A stretch of DNA of 64,000 nt from Oryzias latipes (Eukaryota > Chordata > Actinopteri > Beloniformes > Adrianichthyidae): positions 12,406,735 to 12,470,734 of the forward strand of contig NC_019873.2 of assembly GCF_002234675.1 (NCBI RefSeq), written 5' to 3'. Positions 40,501 through 49,500 of the stretch are shown piece by piece. A program made the position numbers and the translations under genes. Position 1 is the first letter of the stretch, and every line of letters starts with the position of its first letter. The notes beneath the pieces are model-generated. The model was given only the letters and a program-made list of their open reading frames with translations, searched no databases and was not told the origin of the DNA.

Positions 40501-43500
40501 AAACAACATCATTTTTCCTTTCAGGGGTGGGGGGTGGGGGGTCAGTACCCTCCTCGTTAGGTTGTCCTGTCTGATCCCGGCTAAGCTACTCGTTTGGAAG
40601 TTTCAAGAGGGTTTCGAATATCAAACAGGAGTCCACCAAAAAGAAAAAATGAAACGGGAATGGGAGATTTCTACCCATTATTTTCTATGTAAAATATAAA
40701 CGGAGATCAGAGGTTTTTCTGCTTCATCTTGTTCTTATTAACTGTTCATGATGTTATTAAAAGAACAAAGCATTTCCTATTAACGGCAAAATTACTAAAT
40801 ATCTGCTTATTTCAAACACATAAAAAAACATTGTAAAATTATTTTTGAAAGTCACTTTACACAGATTTTATAAAGTTGGATAAAAATGAGGGAAGCATGT
40901 ACAAATATTTCTAATGTCATTATTTCCTTGAGGATCATGTGAGTGACCTCTTTCTTTGGCCCCTCCCCCAGGGGGAGGAGTTTAAACATGTCTTAAACAT
41001 GGAGTGTGAGATCCACAGATGAGTAGATTTGCAGGAATATGGACTTTGTTCTGGTCTGTTGTGCTGAAGTCAATGCCACCCCCCCCCCCCCCCCCTCATG
41101 CCATGTCTCTGACCATAAACTGTGGGTGTTAATGAAGGGTTAAGATTACCCAGACGGGGTTACCTGAAGAAGAAATGTATCTGTTTGAGATTTATATTTT
41201 GCCAATATTACGATAAAGTTCTTGGGTCATTTCTGCCAACTTTGATTTTGCAGTGATTTCCATTTCTGTTTATGAAAGAGACCAGAACCAGGATTGCAGT
41301 GGTTCTGTTTTGGATGATGTGACCTGTTAATGTTGTCCTGCTTTAGATTGGACCCAAGTGGAAAGACGTAGTGTTGCGCTGCATCAAGGGCCACTACCAG
41401 CCCCTGCTGCTGCTGTACGCTGACCCCCGAGGGACACCGGTATCTGTGCAGGACCTGCCTTCACACTTTGACTCACAGCAGGTGGACCGGTCCAGCAATG
41501 ACAGCGAGGACTCGGGTAAACCCACAATGCAGTTCAGCTGGAGTTTTATCTTTGGCGGGCTTGTTTCTGATGAGTCTATGGTTCTTCTGCAGGACGCGAG
41601 CCTTCCATCTCCAGTGACACTCGAACTGACTCATCTACAGAGAGCTACTTCTGCCAACTTCCCCACCACAAGTCCTTGACCAGTCGCCTCTCATCAGACT
41701 CGCAGGGAACTGTCATCTGCACGGAGCAGGCTGGCGAGCCCTCCAACTCCTCCCACTGCAGCTTGGATACTTTAGGTGCCTATTTGACGGGATAGATAGG
41801 AAGCTCAATGACATGATGCCCAACAGATGGTGCTGGACATTCAGTACCATCCATGTTGGTGCCGATACTCTCAAAGGCCTGACACTAAGCACCATTATGT
41901 AGAACCGGATAGACCAAAATAATGTTTGATGCCAGAGTATTAAAACGTCTTCTTTTATTCATACCTGAATGATTTTACTCCCCCCCCCCTTCTGCTGACC
42001 AAAACCCCTTCTCCAGCAGAAACATCTGCATATTTGATGCTAAATGTTGGGCGGAGTCTCATCCGAGCATGAATGACCAATCACTCTGGATTCTGCCTTC
42101 TGTCTTCGATTAATCTGCACTCAATGGCTTTCACTCTTTTATTCATTAAATATCATTTTGTCATTGCCATCATATCATCTGCCCTGTCAGGTGACACTTC
42201 CTGCCTTACAGCCAATCACATGCTGCCGTTCCTTCTCTATTGACTTGTTGACATCATGTTCCTTGGTTGTCATTGCTAAGGCCACGGGTCAGACAGTGGG
42301 GACCATCAATCTCTAAGGAAAGGGGGCGAGTCCAGTAGGAGGGGGTCCGCGCTTCCCTTGAGGTCAAAACTTGACAAGGAAGCTGGTTACCACAGCGAGG
42401 GTAGGCGGGGCTTCAGAGGGTCTTTGGGTTGTTTTTTCTTCAAGCAACATAAACCTGTTAACTTTTTTAAGGCACATACAGAAGTTCTAAATGTTTCTCA
42501 TTTTTGACATTTTTTACTCTTAGGAGAGACCTTGAAGGAGCAGCAGGTCGCCCGCCCCCCACCCAAGCTGTCGTCGTCCTCCTCTTCATCCAGTCGCCTG
42601 CAGGACTTGAAGGGAACCATGAGGAACATCATCCATAGCCGACAGCCCCCCTCCTACTCTCTGCCAGGGGCCGTGTTATCTCCTGAAGCTGGCTCTTCCA
42701 GCCTCCCTCCTCCCCTAAAGGCCCCTCTGAGTGCCCCCTGCTCAGGTAAACTGCAGGATTGGGAGGCCGACAGCACGAGTAGTGAGTCAAAGAGCAGCTC
42801 CTCTGGCGGAGGGGGTTGGCCGCGGCCAGCATGGAGGCCACGGAGGGAGGTGCTCAACATCGACAACATCTTCACACGCGAGAGGCGCCGTCAGGCAGGG
42901 TACACCCCCCTCGACGGCGGGGAGCCGGCCTCTGAGGGAGCAGATGTTTTTACAGCCCAGCAGGAGATGCCTTCTGGCAGGTCAACCTCCACCCGGAAGC
43001 TGCCCACTACTCCCAGGGTGCTTGATGGAGGAGAGAGGGGCACAGATCCTCCTTCTCGCCTAATACAGAGGATGGAGAGCGGATACGAGAGCAGCGATAG
43101 GAACAGCAGCAGCCCTGTCAGCTTGGATCTGAATTTGGCAGACAGGTGAGCCCCTGGCAGTCACATGATGTTCACTAGCCAATCAGGTTCTTGCTTCTGT
43201 AATTCAATAATAGTTTTTAAGAACTAATGCTCTGCTTCGAGCACAGATGAGAACAGTTTCCTGTCTTCATCATCTTTACCTGCAGAGGAGCATTGTGTTA
43301 CCATGACAGCAAGCAGACTGCTGTCTGTCACAGGAAGCACTGCCACCTTTAGGTCAACCTAAAATCATTGAAGCAAAAAGTTCAGTTTCTGATGTTTCTG
43401 CAGCTGGGGGATGATGATGGGTTTGGTAACGATAACGGAATTGATGAACTGTTAGTGGCCTGTTGAACTGTTAAATGTGGCATTATGTACTGTTTTCATG

Positions 43501-46500
43501 TTTGAAGTTTGACCAAAGCTGACTTTTACAGACAACATTAAACACCTCTAAGTTCTAAAAACTGTTTCCTCCTCAGAGAGTATGTTACAAAGAAGACTTC
43601 CTCCTCCTCTTCCTCTGGCCCTTCGTGGAGGAACATCCGATCGAAGAGCAGTGGATCTTTGCAGCAGGACTTTGGTATGAGGAAGATATGAAAAACTGCC
43701 AGATAATTCAAAAACAGGGTTCCCGCGGGGTCTTAAAAAGTCTTGACACGATTTATAGTCGATTTTGGTTCATTTTAAATAAGTCAATTGGATTCGATTC
43801 ACTTGTTTAGCCAAAACTTCAACCATTGTTTTGTTTTTTGTTTTTAGCTCCACCTCATTAATTTCACCACATGAACCTGAAAAATATAGCATTATATATA
43901 AATGTATAATATAGTAGCCTACCTATATAGTGTTTAGACAGGTTGCTCATTGTTCACTAGGACAGTGGAAAGCAGTTCATCTCCAGGACATAACTTGCAC
44001 TTAACTGAAATAGTTTTGCCTTTGTTTTCAACAATTGTAAATCATGCCAAATGTTCCTACAAATTCATCACGTCTCTTTCCTCTTCCTCTTACTTTGACC
44101 AATCTCCTACTTTGCATTTTTTTAGTGTCCGTTTTGTTTCATGTAACAATGTCAGAGCAACTGTATGCATACTTTTTTTGATGAATCACTTATGGTTTCT
44201 CTGCACCAAAACGTTAGTAATGAAGTAATGAGAGTTTCTGTAGTCTAGTAATTGTAATTTATTACGTTACTCTGTTACTGACAAGTAATTGTTCTGGAAT
44301 TCGAGGATTTTTTTTCCTTCCTCCATAGGGCTGGGAATTAGGCATAGAAATTGCTCTTAATTTTTTTAATGTAACTTAAAGAAGCGTGTAGGAACCCTGC
44401 TAACATTTCAGTTAAACATTGTTTTAAAATCCTTGTTGAAATTCAGATTCAGTGTTTCCTGTTGAATTGGATTTTCAAGCTGAGGCTGCTCAGTGGTTAG
44501 TGCTCTCGCCCAACAGTAGCTGGATTGGCTCCACCTACCCTGGACCTCGACAGGGATTCAGTGGGTTCTGACAATGGATGGATGGATTTTAAAATATGTT
44601 GGTCCATCAAAAAAACGAAACTGTTTTTCTGTGTGGACGCAGTGCCCCCTGCAGGCCGCAGCGAGCTGGACGAGCTGCAGGAGGAGGTGCTGCGGAGAGC
44701 CTTAGAACAGGAGCAGCAGCGGCAGCTGGAGAAAGAGAGAGAGGCGGCGCTCGGCTTCAACCCCAGACCCAGCAAATTTCTGGACCTGGACCAGCTTCAG
44801 ATCCAGGGTACTTGTACTCAACAATGTTTGTAGACAACGGCAAACCTAAAGTTTACAGCAAAGTTATCCCTTTCTATAAATTAACAGAAAAAGTAAATTT
44901 ATTTTAAAATATTCAATAAAACTTCATCATTCCTGTCAGCGTTGCACAGACCTCACACTCCGTATAGAAACAGGATCTGTATGAAGCGCGCGTGAGTGAA
45001 CGTGCAGCCTTTGTCGCATGAAGTGTGGGATCAGCTGACAACAGTTGACAACAGATCAGTTAACAGGAGCACAAAACACAAAAGAAAGTACTTTCTGTAA
45101 CACAACTTTATGCTTGATTTTGTGTGTTTGTGAGCAGGGAAAAACGACAGTCTAGAGCGCTGCATTACAGATGCTGAGCTTTTGTTGGATCAGTCCCTAC
45201 GTCTGGAGCAGGCGAGTGAAGTCGCCGCAGCTCTCTCAGCTGTCAACGAAGCCGTCTGTAAGCTCCTCCCACTCATCAGATGCACTCAGTAACCTGCTGA
45301 ACAGGCACACAACCTTCATAAAATCTTCCTTCTTGCCCTATTTGAACTGAAAGAAAAACATTTTTCCCCTTAAAGGGTCTATAATGGAAAATCAACTTTT
45401 TTAAGCCTGTAAGTGTATTATAATTTTAATTCCTCGTGAAAAATTACCACAAACTGGTATTTTGATCCATTCATGCATTTCTGAGTATTCCTCTAAAAAC
45501 CTGCACTATTAGCACCAGCCCCTCCTCCAGGCTAACACACACACACAAACACTTTCTCCACAGAGCTAGCGGTGATCGGCAAAACTCTTAAAAAGCAATT
45601 CGGACACCATGCTCACTGCTTTTTTTTTTTTTAAATATGATATGACCTCATCAATTTCACTAAGTTAAAATTGTATTGATATGAGCGTTTTGTGACGATT
45701 ATTTATGAGTCCACTGTCTTTCTGAAGATAAAACGTTGATGATTTATTAAAAAAATACATTTAAATACATTTTTTTTGGCAAAAATGGTTCCGATGCAAT
45801 GCGATCTATATTCGCCGATCTTGTGAGCATCCATGCACACTAGTTTTTCATGGAAACTTCTGGGAAATTTCTATGGCATTCAATTTTGGAATTGTAGTTT
45901 TGGGCAGCACTACAAAATGGTGAACGCATTATATTGTGTGTCTATATGTAGAGGTGAGGGTGGGAATTCTGACATAGCTGTTGTCCAGTGACGTGCAGTC
46001 AGGAGAGGCAGGTGAGGCACAGCCTCACCTGTCATTATGGGAAGAAAAGAGAACAAATAAATTCAATTATTATATTTAATCAGTAAGTTGTGCTTTGCGG
46101 TCATTTTCCATTTAAATGTACCATTTTTGGGTGTTTTTTCTTTTCAAAATCGCTGAATTTCCGCATTTGCCGTTCAGATACTAAGTGACGTGCGATGAGG
46201 CACCAGCCCGCTGAGCCTCACCTTGGATTGCGCAATACCTATGCAGTCAGACGGTACTGCTGTCTCTCTGTATGTCGGTTCAATCACTTGTACTATATGA
46301 GCTGAGTTTAAATAATTTAGCAGATGTATATGATGCACAGTGCTTGTTTTTATAAATAACTGTATGTGAGGGACGTGTTTCTTGTGCTGAGCGCTAAACG
46401 ACGGCGAAAAAGCCGCTGGGTGAGGCCAGCAGTTCTCGTGCCTCATGTTGCAGTTCTCGTGCCTCATGTTAGGGGGCGCCGGTGAGCCCTGAGATTATGA

Positions 46501-49500
46501 CGCTAAAAAATACTAGAAGAAGTGATAGGAAGCGGCAACTCATTTTCTTCAGAAGGAGCGGCGTATGGACTTTATTTACAACTAAAGGTAAGACGATAAT
46601 AACGTTTGTGCTTTTTTCTATGCTGCAGTTTGTATATGAAAAAAAACATGTTGAAATTATATTTTAAACAAAACGTTAACTGTTGTCAATCAAATGGTGA
46701 ATAAGCTACTCAGTTATTTATACTCATGGTTCATATGTTTGTAAATCTGACTGATGACGTCAGTGCCTCACCAGCCATTAACCTCACCGCACGTCACTGC
46801 TGTTGTCTGAAATACAGACACAATGCTGAGGCCGGCTCTATGATGACGTCATGAAATGAGCGGCACCCACAAGAAGTGAAAGCCTGTGCCTCAGAGATTG
46901 AGTCTCCTTACCTTTGGGTAGCAAAATGTGCAGAAAAAATAACTCACATTTCATAAAAAATTCATTCTTTAGTTAAAATATTATCATATACATGAATATA
47001 GTTTGCCCCAGAAAGGCTTAAGAATAGCATGATATAGTCCATTTAAATAAAAATGATAATCTAAATAAATACAGTATGTTTTTTGATATTTAGAAGAATA
47101 AATTGCATGAGCCAAATGGTTAGTTTATTAATGCCATGACCCTGATGAATCTGAATAAAATAGTCTTTAAAAAGATGATGGAAACCCCCAAGGCTAATGT
47201 TATCATATATTGATAACATTTTATGTTTTTGGTGTTTACATGCTTCTACAGGTTTTTCTACATTATTTAATGAAAAGGGCGCAGTCTAGTGGATCATAAA
47301 CTCTGACATATTATTTAAATGAGTCTGAATTTATCACTTTACTATTCTATAATAGCCATAAAATATATTTCAAATATTCTCCTCCACAAGCTTAGCAAGC
47401 CTCTAAATAGAGTTTGACACTAAAGTTAGCTGACAATGTGATTAACAGAAAAAATGACTAAAATTGTGTGAAGGTCATTTTAAAGAAAAATTAAAACCCA
47501 GTAGTGTCACAAGTTGGATTTTTTAGCAATTTGCAGCCATTCTGCATTTCTATTTAAGTTGAATATGATCTTAAAAGAAAACTTTTTCTAGTTTTGTTTT
47601 TGTATTGTGTTATTTTTATAGTATTATTTCCTCATTTCTCATCAATTCGGAGTAAATGTTTGAAAAAACCTTCATGGAATCATAACTTCTTTTGCATCAT
47701 TTTTCTTATATTATTTCTCTTTTTTTTCCCTTTTTATTATTTTCTTTTTGTCACAACTATTCGCTTCAGCTAAGCTGCAGCCTGCAATGGCTGAGGGGGG
47801 AGCTAGTAGTCACAGCCGCTTGCAGCGTTGCATGAGGCGAGCCCGCGGCCTGCAGCAGCGCCTGCAGCTGCAGATGGAAGTAAAGGCAGGAGAGCAGCCT
47901 GCAGAGCAGCAAGAGGAGGAGCAGCAGCTCCAGGAACAGCCCAGGTACCAACTAAGAGTCCAGGAGCTGATGTTGCAGCTGCTGTTTCTAAAATGTCACC
48001 GGTCTGTCGTGTCGGTCTGAAACCCAGACACTTGGTGCTTTAAGTTTAGATAGAGGATAAGTGGATCTAAGTTCACCAGGGTTCCTGGAGGGTCATTAAA
48101 GTATACAGATCTACAATTAACACATCATAAAGTCAACAAAAGTCAGCATCTTTGTTCTTTCTGGTCCAGCAGCAAAAAGTGTGAACCAGTTATTAGGAAC
48201 TTTAATGTCCTAAATGCTTTGTTTTTATATTTAACTCCTCTCAATCTTGCTGCAGAATAATAAGTCTTTCCAACTTAACCCTTGTGCTATCCTAGGCACT
48301 TTAACATTGGGAGTTGGGTCATCTAGACCCACTAGACAGTGCGTTAAACCATACATGCACTCTCGTGAACCCAGCACCTCCATGTTATTCTGTTGGACTC
48401 CACATTCTCACATAAATCTTAAAAGAACTCCACTAAAAGATTTGTCATTTCAACCGGACACACTGTTTTTAATTGATAGTAACTAAGAACTTTCATTACT
48501 GGTAATAAAATCATAGTTTTATTTCACTAACTGACTAATTAGTCTTGCCCAAAAATATATTAGAAATACTTTAAAGAAATAAAATGATATATTTAATTGG
48601 TCAATATAATTTTGAACATAAATGTTGCTTTGATTTCGAGGTATGGATTTTCCTTTTTTTTTTTTTAAACCCAAGCATACTTTTTCCTTAGTTTATTTGT
48701 CTGCATGTCTGAAACTGAAAATAAGTCAGCATTTGTCCAGCAGTGTGCGGTGTAATCATAAGAAAGTAATGGTCTTGTAATTAGGATGTTAAATCTGATG
48801 CCGCAAACATACATGAGTAAATTAATGTCTTTCACATTAGAAAAGGTCACAGTGCTGGTGAAGCAGTACTCAAAAAATGCTATCACAAAAGTGCGTAACA
48901 TGCGTTATTAAGTTCCTTAAAATGGAAAAAAAAATGATAGTAGGTTTTCTAATTCAACATTTCAATCATATACACCCATCACCATCTGTGGCCCTTAACT
49001 GAGCCCCCCTCCTTTCTTTCCATAGTGAAAAGCCTATCCCGCTCAGAGTTCTTCTGACTGACCACTCACCTGCCACTCAGGCTCAGCAGGCCCCGCCTCC
49101 TTCCACCTGCATTGTTAAGCCCCTCCCTTCCCAGTCAAGCATGGTGTCTGATTCCACCCCCAGTGCTTCAGCAGCTGAAACTTCACCGGCGGAGACCAGG
49201 AAGCACAAACCCCACTGCCTCCGATTAGGGAAACCCCTACACATCTCCAGGTCCCTCCCCACTCTGTGTCTGGACCCCTCCACTGAGGACTTGGCCCCTC
49301 CTCCTTTATCTGAAGAGGCAGAATATTCTCCCACATTGACCGAAGCACTTCCTGATTCCACTCCTGGGAAAGCTTCACTCCCTGATGGCTCTCACAGTTC
49401 TCGGTCTTCATCACCTGCTAGCACCACCCACAGGAGTCATCTGTTCTACGAGGAGGGTCCACATCAGAGTACACACCCAAAGAAATCGACTACAACCTCA

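Larger units (their letters stand above)
45373..47048. mobile_element. Older inverted-repeat element hosting a nested hAT
   Basis: Left end aaagggtctataatggaaaa (with ttaagcct 17 bp further in) is roughly inverted at the right end, whose reverse complement reads aaatggactatatcatgcta then ttaagcct. Between them lies the hAT insertion at 45,986-46,799. Removing it leaves about 0.86 kb without coding capacity. Ends are imperfect, so the limits are tentative. Confidence 0.4.

Noticed and set aside
42629..42875. Antisense and alternate frames in usp54 exon 12
   Set aside because: Arise from GC-rich coding sequence read in the wrong frame.
46174..46467. Minus-strand frame with MRHENC repeats
   Set aside because: Produced by the 21-bp direct duplication inside the non-autonomous hAT element.
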